Part shown: positions 24,706 through 34,110 of the stretch, piece by piece
How positions within the stretch are numbered: position 1 is the stretch's first letter
How the letters are laid out: every line of letters starts with the position of its first letter
DNA from: Clostridia bacterium
GTDB lineage: Bacteria; Bacillota; Clostridia; Oscillospirales; CAG-272
Assembly (NCBI GenBank): GCA_017453325.1
Contig: JAFTKK010000004.1
Coordinates: 1 to 34,847 of the forward strand
Reading direction: 5' to 3'
DNA length: 34,847 bases
The notes under the pieces: model-generated
The model's database searches: none
Seen by the model: the letters and a program-made list of their open reading frames with translations, nothing else
Told to the model about the DNA's origin: nothing
Made by a program: the position numbers and the translations under genes

Positions 24706-25830
24706 ATGAAAAGTATTGCTGTCATTTACCTTGGAAGAAGGGGCGGTGGCCCCGTTTATGCGTATGAAATGACAAGGGGCCTGATCGAAAACGGCTATCG
24801 TGTCTATGCGTTTATTTCAGCCGGTGTCGAAAATTTGGAGAATTGGCGAACGCTTAAAACCGAGATGACCGAGGAGATCCGCACTTACGATAGCGAAGTG
24901 AGCTTCGTAACGCGCTCCATTGCTTTTCGCGCGCGCGAGTACAGCGCTTTGAAGAAAAAATACAAAAATGTGAAAATAGACGCCTGCTATATTCCAATGG
25001 CACATACATGGGCTTCGTATATTGTGAATTTGTTTCCCGACGCACAGGTGATCGATACGATCCATGATCCCATCCCTCACAGCACCAATCGCTCACTTTA
25101 TGAGGGGTTGATTAGGCTTGGAGATAAGCTTATGAAGCTGGGCGTCAAAAAACGCAAGCCCGACGATATCGTGATCCTGTCGAAGGCGTTTTTGGACTGT
25201 GTTTGCCAAAAGTATGAGATGGATGCGGCACACGTACACGTAATCCCACACGGAGTATTTGATTATTATCAGAAATGTGGGAACGGTAGGGTCTTTACTT
25301 ATCCCTTGGACAAAATCAATTTTCTGTTTTTTGGAAGAATATGTGCTTACAAGGGAATAGACGTACTGGCAGAGGCCTTTCGTGCCGTAAAGGAGCAGCT
25401 GCCCACCTCTACGCTTACCGTTGTCGGCAGTGGTGACTTTTCTGCTTATGAGCAGCTATACCGGGATCTGCCCGATGTGACAGTTGTGAACGAGTGGATT
25501 TCGGATGAGGACGTTGCTGGATATTTTCAGACTGATGCAACGCTGATCCTGGTGTTACCGTACGTTGATGCAACGCAATCCGGCGTGATTCCTATCGCGA
25601 TGAGTTGTGGTGTCCCCGTAATCGCCAGTAATACGGGTGGCCTCGCCGAACAGGTTGAGGACGGCGTGACGGGTAGGCTCTGTTTGCCGAATAATGCAGA
25701 GGATCTGGCACGCTGCATGATGCACTGCGCACGGGCAGATAACAGTGAGATTATTCAAAATGCTAAGGACTTTATCCAAACGCTCAGTTGGGATAGGCTT
25801 AGTGCGCAGCTTGGGGACTTGGTGCGCTAA
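24706..25830 (+). CDS. Glycosyltransferase family 4
   Basis: 374 residues from the ATG at 24706, placed by AAAGGAG; an upstream in-frame ATG lies inside the previous gene. GRRGGGPVYAYEMTRGLIE is a nucleotide-sugar transferase N-terminus. The donor domain has FLFFGRICAYKGIDVLAEAF, then DATQSGVIPIAMSCGVPVIA and NTGGLAEQV. Here the usual EX7E pair is replaced by ATQSGVIP, as in one widespread GT4 subgroup. It is followed by a 119-bp gap without an obvious terminator, after which the sequence becomes more AT-rich. Confidence 0.92.
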   Translation: MKSIAVIYLGRRGGGPVYAYEMTRGLIENGYRVYAFISAGVENLENWRTLKTEMTEEIRTYDSEVSFVTRSIAFRAREYSALKKKYKNVKIDACYIPMAHTWASYIVNLFPDAQVIDTIHDPIPHSTNRSLYEGLIRLGDKLMKLGVKKRKPDDIVILSKAFLDCVCQKYEMDAAHVHVIPHGVFDYYQKCGNGRVFTYPLDKINFLFFGRICAYKGIDVLAEAFRAVKEQLPTSTLTVVGSGDFSAYEQLYRDLPDVTVVNEWISDEDVAGYFQTDATLILVLPYVDATQSGVIPIAMSCGVPVIASNTGGLAEQVEDGVTGRLCLPNNAEDLARCMMHCARADNSEIIQNAKDFIQTLSWDRLSAQLGDLVR

Positions 25831-25949
25831 AGTTGACGGTGTGATAGAAGCTGATTTCAAAGTTCCTACTTTGCTGTATTGCAGGTTAAGCGTTATGATT
25901 TAAAATCTTTTGGGGCTTCACTTATTTTCTTGAAATAGTAAGGATAATT

Positions 25950-27161
25950 ATGACGAGATTGGAAGAAAAGAAAAAGCAATATCCGCCCTTAAAATTAGTG
26001 GCATTGTTTGTTGCCATTGCGCCACTTTTGGCACCATACGGAGTGGCAGGCATTCGAGTGAACTGGATTTTAGGCATTGCTTGTGTTCTTTATAGCTTTT
26101 TGCGTGATAGGTTTGCTTTGGTGGTGGAGACGAAGCATTATGCACTGCTGCTCTTTATGGCGGCACTTACCGTTTTTTCCATCAATGGCTTGGTGATCTT
26201 GCAAACGAAAAACGCGCTGATCAATTCTTTGATCATGTTATTTGTGGTTTTTTGGTTCTATGCATCGGCTTGGCGCTTGACAACGTTTTCTTATGTGATC
26301 AAGTATGCCATCGTAATAGGGTGGATCTGCGTTGCTTTTTCATTCTATCAGTTGGTTGTCACGGCTGCAGGTGGCGAAGCGTCGCTTGGGCAGTTGCCGT
26401 TTTTTAACGTTGAAACGGGCTGGGTCGAGGAGCATTGGGGTTACCGATTTAATTCGTTGTTTAGCGAGCCCTCTTATTTTGCGCTCTATCTTTTGCCTCT
26501 TTTTGCTTATTGCTATAGGCACAAAAAATGGTTGCATGCGATCGTAATGCTTATTGGCATTGTTGTTTCCTCTTCATCGTTGGGTATTGTAGGCGCAATA
26601 GTTATTATGCTATTCGAATTTCTTGTATCTAAGCGCGGGCGAATGCGCTCTGTTTTAATGATGGTCAGTCTTGTGCTGGTGTTGATCTTGCTGTATCTTC
26701 TGTTTCCGGCAGTTCAGGAGATGGTTGGTCGTACCGTAGAAAAGCTTTTCAAAGCGGAATTTGGCGATCTGCGCTTATTTGGATATTTTAGCATGTATCG
26801 GCGGTATGCGCCCAAAGAGCTGCTCTTCGGCGTCGGCATGAACCAGTTTAAAAATTATATGGGGCAGCAGGGCGTGTTTGTGTATAACTACTCAAACACA
26901 TTGGTGTATATGCTTTTGCAGAACGGCTTAGCCGGCTTGCTTGCTTTGTTGGGCTATTTAGCGGCAGTTGTGAAATATTCGGCAAAAAATAAAACCGTTT
27001 TATTTTTGATTCCGTTTCTCTTACTGTTGGTATTGGACTATGCCGTCTTTTCGGATAGATTTTATTACTTGTTGTACTTTGTGATGTACTATAAATACAA
27101 AGATTCTAAGAGGGAGAACGATGCTGATGAAAGTCCTGTTTGTAACGCTAAGTGCACTTGA
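25950..27161 (+). CDS. Wzy-like O-antigen/polysaccharide polymerase
   Basis: 403 residues with about ten to eleven membrane helices and a larger loop near residues 140-175 (TAAGGEASLGQLPFFNVETG). Polymerases of this type join lipid-linked repeat units on the outer face of the membrane. Primary sequence is poorly conserved in the family, so the call rests on topology, length and context. LLFGVGMNQFKNYMG near residue 290 is a recognisable Wzy-type feature. AAGGA lies about 6 bases before the ATG. Its 3' end overlaps the next transferase by 35-41 nt. Codon use is more AT-rich than in the first genes of the cluster. Confidence 0.85.
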   Translation: MTRLEEKKKQYPPLKLVALFVAIAPLLAPYGVAGIRVNWILGIACVLYSFLRDRFALVVETKHYALLLFMAALTVFSINGLVILQTKNALINSLIMLFVVFWFYASAWRLTTFSYVIKYAIVIGWICVAFSFYQLVVTAAGGEASLGQLPFFNVETGWVEEHWGYRFNSLFSEPSYFALYLLPLFAYCYRHKKWLHAIVMLIGIVVSSSSLGIVGAIVIMLFEFLVSKRGRMRSVLMMVSLVLVLILLYLLFPAVQEMVGRTVEKLFKAEFGDLRLFGYFSMYRRYAPKELLFGVGMNQFKNYMGQQGVFVYNYSNTLVYMLLQNGLAGLLALLGYLAAVVKYSAKNKTVLFLIPFLLLLVLDYAVFSDRFYYLLYFVMYYKYKDSKRENDADESPVCNAKCT

Positions 27162-28296
27162 GGTTAATACGTCGGTTACGATTAGCAATATCGGTCTTTT
27201 AAAGGGGCTGGAGCAGTTAAATGCTGAGGTTACTATCGTGATGCCCGAAATCAGTAATAAGCTGCATTATTACGACGCGAGATGCGACTTGAGCAGATTT
27301 AAGGTGTTGCGTATCCATGATAGCGTATCGGATTATATCGGTGCTGCGAAGAATAGCGCTATAAAATCTAAAATCAAATCCGTTGGCGCCAATGTTTACA
27401 ACAAGTTTAAAATATACGATCGTGGAACCTTTATGCTGAACAAGGCGGCATCGCTTGATGTATATGGCGAGCAATACGATTTGGTGATTTCCACCTCTGA
27501 TCCCAAATCGTCGCATTTGTTTGTGAGGGAAATGATCAAGAACGGCTTGCGCTACGGCAAGTGGATTCAACATTGGGGAGATCCAATGTATGGCGACATT
27601 TCGCGCAAATCATTGTGTCCCAAATCTGTTTTAAAGCGTGCTGAGCGAAAGCTATTGCACGCCGCTGACCGTGTGATATATGTCTCTCCGTTTACCAAAG
27701 AGCAACAAGCAACCGTATATGCGGAGGAAAGTGCTAAAATGCGCTTTGTGCCGTTGCCCTGTGACGAAGCGTATGCCCAAGATGCCACGCGGAAGGGAAG
27801 CGGCATCTTGACATTGTCTTACTTAGGCGATTATTCCTCGCACATTCGAAACATTATGCCGTTATATAATGCTTGCAAGAAGAAGTCAAACGTTCGTTTG
27901 ATTGTTGCGGGAAACACGGATCTAAACTTGGAGTCTTGCGATAATGTTGTGGTATATCCGCGAGTGGGACACGACAAGGTAAAGGAGATCGAAAGCGAAT
28001 CTGATGTGTACGTATGTGTAAATAATTTACATGGCACGCAAATACCGGGTAAGATTTATTATGCGGCAGCATCCTCAAAACCGATTTTGATATTGATGGA
28101 GCAGGATCGGTATAGTGATATGCGCGCCTACCTCGAGGCCTTTGATCGATTTGTTCTTTGCCGCAACGAAGAAGAAGAGATCGAGGCGTCGCTGCAAAAA
28201 TTGATGGAGTCTAAAGCGGACGAGTATACTTGTCCGGAGCCCTTTTCTCCCAAGGGTGTTATAACTGCCATGCTTGCGGGTGATAACGATGATTAA
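27127..28296 (+). CDS. Glycosyltransferase, GT-B fold
   Basis: 389 residues from the ATG at 27127, favoured by GGGAG ten bases upstream; 27121 is an alternative. The N-terminus (MKVLFVTLSALEVNTSVT) and the C-terminal GTQIPGKIYYAAASSKPILI are typical of GT4-like transferases. WIQHWGDPMYGD and RVIYVSPFTKEQQ lie in between. The canonical EX7E motif is not obvious. The gene overlaps the polymerase upstream and the GT2 gene downstream (8 nt), so the three are translationally linked. Donor and acceptor sugars are unknown. Confidence 0.85.
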   Translation: MKVLFVTLSALEVNTSVTISNIGLLKGLEQLNAEVTIVMPEISNKLHYYDARCDLSRFKVLRIHDSVSDYIGAAKNSAIKSKIKSVGANVYNKFKIYDRGTFMLNKAASLDVYGEQYDLVISTSDPKSSHLFVREMIKNGLRYGKWIQHWGDPMYGDISRKSLCPKSVLKRAERKLLHAADRVIYVSPFTKEQQATVYAEESAKMRFVPLPCDEAYAQDATRKGSGILTLSYLGDYSSHIRNIMPLYNACKKKSNVRLIVAGNTDLNLESCDNVVVYPRVGHDKVKEIESESDVYVCVNNLHGTQIPGKIYYAAASSKPILILMEQDRYSDMRAYLEAFDRFVLCRNEEEEIEASLQKLMESKADEYTCPEPFSPKGVITAMLAGDNDD

Positions 28297-29296
28297 AATT
28301 TCAGTCATAGTGCCCGTATATAATGCGCAGGCCTATATTGAGGATTGCGTTGGCAGTGTGTTGGCACAAACATATCAAGATTGGGAGCTGATCTTGGTTG
28401 ATGATGGATCTAGCGATCGTTCCAAGCAGTTGTGCGAGGCTATAACCGATGAAAGAGTGAGGTGCTATAGCAATAGCAATCACGGCGTATCCTATACGCG
28501 CAATTTTGGTGTACAAAAAGCAACGGGTGAGTGGATCATGTTTTTGGATGCGGACGATTTGCTTGCTCCAAATGCACTTGAGGCCTTGGCATCAAAAATT
28601 CATGAGCCGGATACTGATCTCGTGATCGGCGGTTTTTGCAAGCAATATTTGGATGGTGGCCGCTTAGTGCGTGAGGAGGCTTTTTTTACTAACGCTGTGG
28701 ATTTTGAAATGTCGAGCTTTGATGTACATGCGTTTGACCTGATGCAGCAAAGTTTGATACAAGGGCCTTGCTATAAGCTGTTTCGAAGGGATGTGGTGCT
28801 GTGCCAGGGCGTGCAATTTCCGTTGGATATGAGTTATGGCGAAGATACGGTTTTTGTGTATCGTTATTTTGCACACGTAAGGCGTGTATGCGTTGTGGAG
28901 GATATTGTTTACAGCTATCGGTTCTTTCGGGCGGATTCCCTATCCGGCAAGTTTCGCGAGGATAAACTGGATATCCATTTAAAGCTCAACAATATGCTGC
29001 GTGATCTGATCGCAAACAGATGCGGCGCTCTCAACGCACAAACATTGTTGGAAATGGCTTTGCTGGATGCGAATGCTCTGTTTATGTTTTTTAATCAGTT
29101 GCAGCATACGGATATGGGTTATTTCGCACGTAAGGAGCATTATCGCAAATATGCAGCGTGTAAACAAATATGCTGCGCTTTGCGAACGGTCAAGCGAGTC
29201 TCACTGAAATATCGTGTAATTGCTATTTGTTTGCAAATGAGATTATGGCGACTGCTCGATTACTTGTTTTGCCGTAATCAAAGGCACCGCCGATAA
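28289..29296 (+). CDS. Glycosyltransferase family 2
   Basis: 335 residues, GT-A fold. ISVIVPVYNAQAYIEDCV opens the nucleotide-binding domain, followed by LILVDDGSSDRS, the metal-binding MFLDADD (DxD type), and SYGEDTVFVYRYF with the putative catalytic acid pair. The basic C-terminal tail may contact the membrane. The start at 28289 overlaps the preceding stop codon (ATGATTAA). It probably adds one sugar of the repeat unit; specificity is not readable. Confidence 0.94.
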   Translation: MIKISVIVPVYNAQAYIEDCVGSVLAQTYQDWELILVDDGSSDRSKQLCEAITDERVRCYSNSNHGVSYTRNFGVQKATGEWIMFLDADDLLAPNALEALASKIHEPDTDLVIGGFCKQYLDGGRLVREEAFFTNAVDFEMSSFDVHAFDLMQQSLIQGPCYKLFRRDVVLCQGVQFPLDMSYGEDTVFVYRYFAHVRRVCVVEDIVYSYRFFRADSLSGKFREDKLDIHLKLNNMLRDLIANRCGALNAQTLLEMALLDANALFMFFNQLQHTDMGYFARKEHYRKYAACKQICCALRTVKRVSLKYRVIAICLQMRLWRLLDYLFCRNQRHRR

Positions 29297-29321
29297 AAAG
29301 TTGTAAGGGTAGGTCAAAAAT

Positions 29322-30407
29322 ATGGGTAAAAAACGAGCGCTCGTTTTTGGATATTTTGAAAAAAATTTGGGCGACGATCTCATGCTGGAGTTGTTTTTGC
29401 AGCGTGGCAATTATGCAAAATCTTATATTTTTGCGCGCAAGGCGAACAAAAAATTTTATCGTGCTATGGGGGCACGCGTAATCTGCTATGACGGATTTTT
29501 CTACCGTGTGATTAATAAGCTGACGCGTTCCTTGACGAAGATCAATGCATTTTATCTACTTGCGCGCCGTAATACAGATTTTGTGATGCTGGGTGGCTCT
29601 TTGTTTGCCGAGCAGGAGCAGTCCGCGACGCAACAGCAGTTGCGAAATTTATCGTATGCAGTAAAGCATGCCGATGCGGCGTACGTGATAGGCAGTAATT
29701 TTGGCCCGTACCATTCTCCCGATTTTTTGGAACAGTACAAGGCATTGTTTGCGCATTGCCGTGACGTTTGCTTTCGTGACGAAATGTCGTGGGAGTTTTT
29801 TCGTCATCTGCCCACGGCGCGCTTCGCGCCTGATGTGGTGTTCAGCGGTGAATGGTCATCTGCGGATCAAATGCCCGCTGACGACGAGAATGCGTATGTG
29901 CTGGTTTCCTTGATTGATATCAGTATTCGCCCAACGCTGCGAGAGCACGCTGCGCGATACGAAAAATTCATTTTTGATGTTTGCTACGGACATTTGGCCA
30001 AAGGCGACAAAGTCATCTTGCTATCAATGTGTGACAAGGAAGGTGACAGTAATATTTGTCAACGGATTTTTATGGGAATTGATAGCCTATACCGTCCTTT
30101 GATTTCAGTACAAAATTACAATAATATACCACAAATGTTGCGGCTTTTCCGCGCAGCAAAGGCGGTGTATGCTACACGTTTTCATGCAATGATATTGGGC
30201 GCATATTTTGCTAAGCACACAATAGCCGTTGCCTATAATGAAAAGGTAATCCAAGCCGTTTACACATATGGCCTGGACGTCGTGCTTTTGCAGATGGACG
30301 ACCTGCGCTTCACCACCGAGATGCTTAATTCCCGCGCGCCGGCGTCCGTTGAGATACAAAAATTGCAGCGCGACGCGGCGGAGCAGTGGAACATGCTCGG
30401 CTCTTGA
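29322..30407 (+). CDS. Polysaccharide pyruvyl transferase family protein
   Basis: 361 residues of the PS_pyruv_trans family, which has a GT-B-like fold. FGYFEKNLGDDLMLELFL near the N-terminus, VMLGGSLF, YVIGSNFGPY, CFRDEMSW and the late ATRFHAMILGAYF are the characteristic blocks. Members such as CsaB add pyruvate ketals from PEP to glycan sugars; others may be transferases of different groups. If active, the glycan would carry an acidic pyruvate substituent. It is separated by 25 bp from the GT2 gene and 37 bp from the flippase gene. Confidence 0.88.
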   Translation: MGKKRALVFGYFEKNLGDDLMLELFLQRGNYAKSYIFARKANKKFYRAMGARVICYDGFFYRVINKLTRSLTKINAFYLLARRNTDFVMLGGSLFAEQEQSATQQQLRNLSYAVKHADAAYVIGSNFGPYHSPDFLEQYKALFAHCRDVCFRDEMSWEFFRHLPTARFAPDVVFSGEWSSADQMPADDENAYVLVSLIDISIRPTLREHAARYEKFIFDVCYGHLAKGDKVILLSMCDKEGDSNICQRIFMGIDSLYRPLISVQNYNNIPQMLRLFRAAKAVYATRFHAMILGAYFAKHTIAVAYNEKVIQAVYTYGLDVVLLQMDDLRFTTEMLNSRAPASVEIQKLQRDAAEQWNMLGS

Positions 30408-30444
30408 TTGGTCCCCTGGTTCGTGACCGTTACGAAAATAAACT

Positions 30445-31950
30445 ATGATGAGGTGCATAAGTTTGATAAGTCGATTAAAAAATTACAAAAATGTGTTTGA
30501 TCTTGCCCTCATGATCTTACTATCATGTGCGACACAGGTATTGTCCTTGATGAAAATATCTGTTGTGGCCGGCGGATTTGGCGTTTCGGCGGAGATGGAT
30601 GCGTATAATTTCGCCAATAGTATTGTCACGTTTGTTTTGAGTTTTGTGATAGCAGGGGTGTCGACGGTTGTTATACCGTGTTACGTTAAAAAGGAAAAAA
30701 AGCAATATGTCGATTCCTTTATTACGATTGTGTTTGGCGCAGTATTTGTCGCATCCTTGGGCATTGTCATCTTTAAGGATTTAATTATTTCCTCTGTCTC
30801 GGGGCGCGATGCCGCATTTGCGCAAGTAGCAGGTAATGTATTGATCATACTCTTTTTGGGAAATATTTTTTACTTCTTTACCTGTGCCACGGTCGCACAT
30901 TTCCAATGTATAGGTAAATACAATATCCCAAAGGTAGTGGCTTTGCTATCCCAAGCGGGAGTGGTTGGATGCTTGCTGCTTTTGAAGGATATTACCATCA
31001 TTCAATATGCCGTGATCATTAGCGTGGGTGTTGCGGTCAATGGCTTGATTGATATTGGAATTGCCTTTGTGTATAAATGGCGTTACCGTCCTCGCTTACA
31101 TATCAAAAGTCCCCAAACGGGGGCGCTCCTAAAGCTTTTTCTCCCCATACTGTTTAGCACCGGTGTGTATCAGCTTTCTTTGTTGGTCGATTCCGCTATC
31201 GCTTCGCGCCTTGATACAGGCAATATTACTATTCTAAATTACGCTAATCAAATATCGAGCATGATTAACACCTTGATCGTAGGGAATTTGTTAGTCTACT
31301 TATATCCGAAGATTGTTAAAGATAGAGATGATCAAAAAGGCCGGGAGAATTTTTGGAAGTCGTCGTATTTTTTCTATTTTGTTATGTGCTTGGTTGCCGT
31401 TGGCTATGTAGTGATTGGTCACGAAGGCGTTGCTGTGCTTTTTGAACGTGGAAAATTTGATGCCGATGCTACTCGGCGCGTGTTTTTGCTAAGTTTGCTG
31501 TATGTTTTGGTGCAACCCTTTAATGTGATCCGTGATCTGGTGTATCGGTACTTTTATGCCTTTTCCGATACCGCTACGCCGACAAAGAATAGTATCATTG
31601 CGGGCGTTGTTCATCTTGTGCTGAGTCTTGTTTTGGCGCGATGGATGGGTGTTGTCGGCATTGTGCTCGGCACGGTATTATCTTCGCTCGTATCCTTGGT
31701 TGCGATTATGATAAAATTTAAAAAAATATTTGGTTTTGGTGTCAAGTTCAAATCAATCTTACTTCAGTATCTACGCACGCTGCTGATTGCTGTGGTAACG
31801 GCTGCAACGGTGCTTTTGATAAAAAGCGTTTGCCCGCTGCCCTCCAAAGTATTGTCGTTATTGGTGTACGGATGTATCACCGTAGTCCTTTACGTCATTC
31901 TCACTTGCGTGTTTGATAAGAAGATTCTTAAAACCGTTACACAAATATAA
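30445..31950 (+). CDS. MurJ/Wzx-type polysaccharide flippase
   Basis: 501 residues with about 14 membrane helices, typical of the MVF/MOP flippase superfamily. SVVAGGFGVSAEMDAYNFA and FVIAGVSTVVIPCYVKKEKK near the N-terminus, and VAVLFERGKFD with RDLVYRYFYAFSDTATPT later, resemble MurJ. In this cluster it most likely moves the completed lipid-linked repeat unit to the outer face rather than lipid II. The start is uncertain: ATGs at 30445 and 30448 have no good ribosome site, while an in-frame TTG at 30463 follows GAGGTG by 7 bases and would give 495 residues. Confidence 0.9.
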   Translation: MMRCISLISRLKNYKNVFDLALMILLSCATQVLSLMKISVVAGGFGVSAEMDAYNFANSIVTFVLSFVIAGVSTVVIPCYVKKEKKQYVDSFITIVFGAVFVASLGIVIFKDLIISSVSGRDAAFAQVAGNVLIILFLGNIFYFFTCATVAHFQCIGKYNIPKVVALLSQAGVVGCLLLLKDITIIQYAVIISVGVAVNGLIDIGIAFVYKWRYRPRLHIKSPQTGALLKLFLPILFSTGVYQLSLLVDSAIASRLDTGNITILNYANQISSMINTLIVGNLLVYLYPKIVKDRDDQKGRENFWKSSYFFYFVMCLVAVGYVVIGHEGVAVLFERGKFDADATRRVFLLSLLYVLVQPFNVIRDLVYRYFYAFSDTATPTKNSIIAGVVHLVLSLVLARWMGVVGIVLGTVLSSLVSLVAIMIKFKKIFGFGVKFKSILLQYLRTLLIAVVTAATVLLIKSVCPLPSKVLSLLVYGCITVVLYVILTCVFDKKILKTVTQI

Positions 31951-31984
31951 TCAGCTTAACAAAAAGATTGGAGACATATTATTT

Positions 31985-33085
31985 ATGAAGAAAACTGTAA
32001 TGCTCGTATTTGGCACTCGTCCTGAGGCCATCAAAATGTGCCCGCTCGTCAATGAGCTCAAAACCCGCGAACATATTAAAACCGTGGTGTGTGTCACGGG
32101 TCAGCATCGACAAATGCTGGATCAGGTTTTGGCGGCATTTTCTGTTACGCCCGATTACGATCTTTCTATCATGAAGGATAAGCAGACTTTATTTGATATT
32201 ACGACCAATATTTTAAATCGCATCGGTGCTGTGCTTGACGAGGTTAAGCCCGATGTGGTGCTGGTGCACGGCAATACCTCTACCACGTTTGTTACGGCCT
32301 TGGCCTGCTTTTATAAGCAGGTGCCCGTCGGGCACGTTGAAGCGGGGTTGCGCACGTATAATATTTACAGTCCCTATCCTGAGGAATTTAACCGCCAGGC
32401 AGTTTCCATTATTTCCAAATATAATTTTGCTCCCACAGAGCTTTCGCGTGAGAATTTGGTGCGCGAGGGTAAGGATCCTGCCAGCATTTATATCACGGGT
32501 AACACGGCCATTGACGCTTTGAAAACTACCGTGCGTGAGAATTATACGCACCCCGAGCTTGATTGGGCTGCGGATAGCCGCTTGATCATGATCACGGCAC
32601 ATCGCCGTGAGAACTTGGGCGAGCCGATGCACAATATGTTTCGTGCCATCCGCCGTGTCATGGAGGAACACCCCGATGTGAAAGCAATTTATCCCATTCA
32701 CATGAATCCCGTGGTGCGTCAAGCTGCAGAGGAGGAGCTTGGCGGTCTTGACCGTGTTCACATTATCGAGCCTCTGGAGGTGCTTGATTTTCACAACTTC
32801 CTGGCGCGCAGCTATATGATCTTGACGGATAGCGGCGGTATCCAGGAGGAAGCTCCCTCGCTTGGCAAGCCTGTGCTGGTGATGCGCGATACGACTGAGC
32901 GTCCCGAGGGTATCAAAGCGGGAACGCTCAAGCTGGTAGGTACCGACGAACAGGTGATCTATGAAAACTTCAAGCTTTTGCTTGAGGATCAGACCGCATA
33001 CGACGCGATGTCCAAGGCCAGCAATCCCTACGGAGATGGATTTGCTTGCCAGCGCATTGCAGATATTTTGGAAGGTAAAAACTGA
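31985..33085 (+). CDS. wecB: UDP-N-acetylglucosamine 2-epimerase (non-hydrolysing)
   Basis: 366 residues, the standard length. It interconverts UDP-GlcNAc and UDP-ManNAc in the cytosol. Signatures are VFGTRPEAIKMCPLV at the N-terminus, GHVEAGLRTYN with PYPEEFNRQ, TAHRRENLGEPM, and LTDSGGIQEEAPSLGKPVLV with RDTTERPEG. The start at 31985 follows GGAG; an in-frame ATG at 31913 lies inside the flippase gene. The gene returns to a higher GC content than the preceding block. It implies a ManNAc-derived residue in the glycan; no UDP-ManNAc dehydrogenase is in the window. Confidence 0.96.
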   Translation: MKKTVMLVFGTRPEAIKMCPLVNELKTREHIKTVVCVTGQHRQMLDQVLAAFSVTPDYDLSIMKDKQTLFDITTNILNRIGAVLDEVKPDVVLVHGNTSTTFVTALACFYKQVPVGHVEAGLRTYNIYSPYPEEFNRQAVSIISKYNFAPTELSRENLVREGKDPASIYITGNTAIDALKTTVRENYTHPELDWAADSRLIMITAHRRENLGEPMHNMFRAIRRVMEEHPDVKAIYPIHMNPVVRQAAEEELGGLDRVHIIEPLEVLDFHNFLARSYMILTDSGGIQEEAPSLGKPVLVMRDTTERPEGIKAGTLKLVGTDEQVIYENFKLLLEDQTAYDAMSKASNPYGDGFACQRIADILEGKN

Positions 33086-33102
33086 CATAAAGGAGCAGAC
33101 GC

Positions 33103-34101
33103 ATGATCATCACCAAAACACCGTTTCGCATGTCGTTTTTCGGCGGCGGGACAGACATGGAAAGCTTTTTCAAAGAACACGGTGGTGCGGTTTTGTCAAC
33201 GACGTTTGACAAATACTGCTATGTCAACGTGCGCCATTTGCCGCGTTTCTTTGACTACACGACCGAGCTTTCCTATTCCAAAACCGAACGGGTGTCGAGC
33301 GTGGATGAGATTCAGCATCCCGCCATTCGAAACGCCATGAAAATGTTGGATATGCATGAAATTCGCCTCACCTATGAGGCGGATCTGCCCGCGCGCTCGG
33401 GGCTTGGTACCAGCAGCTCCTTTGCCGTAGGCATGCTCAATGCTTTTTATGCGCTGAAGGGCAAATATGCCGATAAGCGCAGGCTTGCCGACGAGGCCAT
33501 TTATCTCGAGCGCGTGCTTTGTGACGAGGCGGGCGGCTGGCAGGATCAGATTGCCGCGGCCTTTGGCGGCTTTAATCGCATCAATTTTACCGCTGACGGC
33601 TACGAGGTGCTGCCGCTGATCATTTCGCCCGAGCGAAAGGCTGCACTAAACGATAATTTGATGATGTTCTTTACCGGTTTCACGCGCTTTTCGGCACATA
33701 TTCAGAAGAAAAACAATCTCACCGCCGGCGACAAGGTGGCGCAGCTGCGTGAAATGCACGCTCTGGTCGATGAGGCCGAGCGCGTGTTGGTCGACAAAAA
33801 CGCGCCTCTTGCCGAGTTTGGCCGTTTGCTGGACCACACGTGGAAGCTCAAGCGCGGCACAAGTTCCGCGATCTCTACCGAGGGCATTGACGCGCTTTAC
33901 GCCAAGGCAATTGCTGCGGGTGCCACGGGCGGCAAGCTGCTGGGTGCAGGCGGCGGCGGATTTTTGGTGTTTTACGTGGAGCCCGATAAGCAGGCAAGCG
34001 TCAAGGCGGCGCTCTCCTCGCTGCTTTGTGTTCCTTTCCGCTTTGAAAACGGCGGCACGCGCGTGATCCACTACACGCCCGAGGCCTACGAGCCGAGATA
34101 A
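33103..34101 (+). CDS. hddA: D-glycero-D-manno-heptose 7-phosphate kinase (GHMP family)
   Basis: 332 residues, matching HddA. FRMSFFGGGTDMESFF is the sugar-binding N-terminus of this GHMP subgroup. PARSGLGTSSSFAVGM is the ATP phosphate loop. EAGGWQDQIAAAFGG and the C-terminal GATGGKLLGAGGGGF complete the family pattern. HddA phosphorylates heptose-7-phosphate at O-1 (alpha), leading to GDP-heptose. GGAG precedes the ATG. It lies 17 bp after wecB and 9 bp before hddC. Other GHMP sugar kinases, such as fucokinase-like enzymes, share the fold, but the pairing with hddC makes HddA the best call. Confidence 0.9.
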   Translation: MIITKTPFRMSFFGGGTDMESFFKEHGGAVLSTTFDKYCYVNVRHLPRFFDYTTELSYSKTERVSSVDEIQHPAIRNAMKMLDMHEIRLTYEADLPARSGLGTSSSFAVGMLNAFYALKGKYADKRRLADEAIYLERVLCDEAGGWQDQIAAAFGGFNRINFTADGYEVLPLIISPERKAALNDNLMMFFTGFTRFSAHIQKKNNLTAGDKVAQLREMHALVDEAERVLVDKNAPLAEFGRLLDHTWKLKRGTSSAISTEGIDALYAKAIAAGATGGKLLGAGGGGFLVFYVEPDKQASVKAALSSLLCVPFRFENGGTRVIHYTPEAYEPR

Positions 34102-34110
34102 GGGGAGCCT

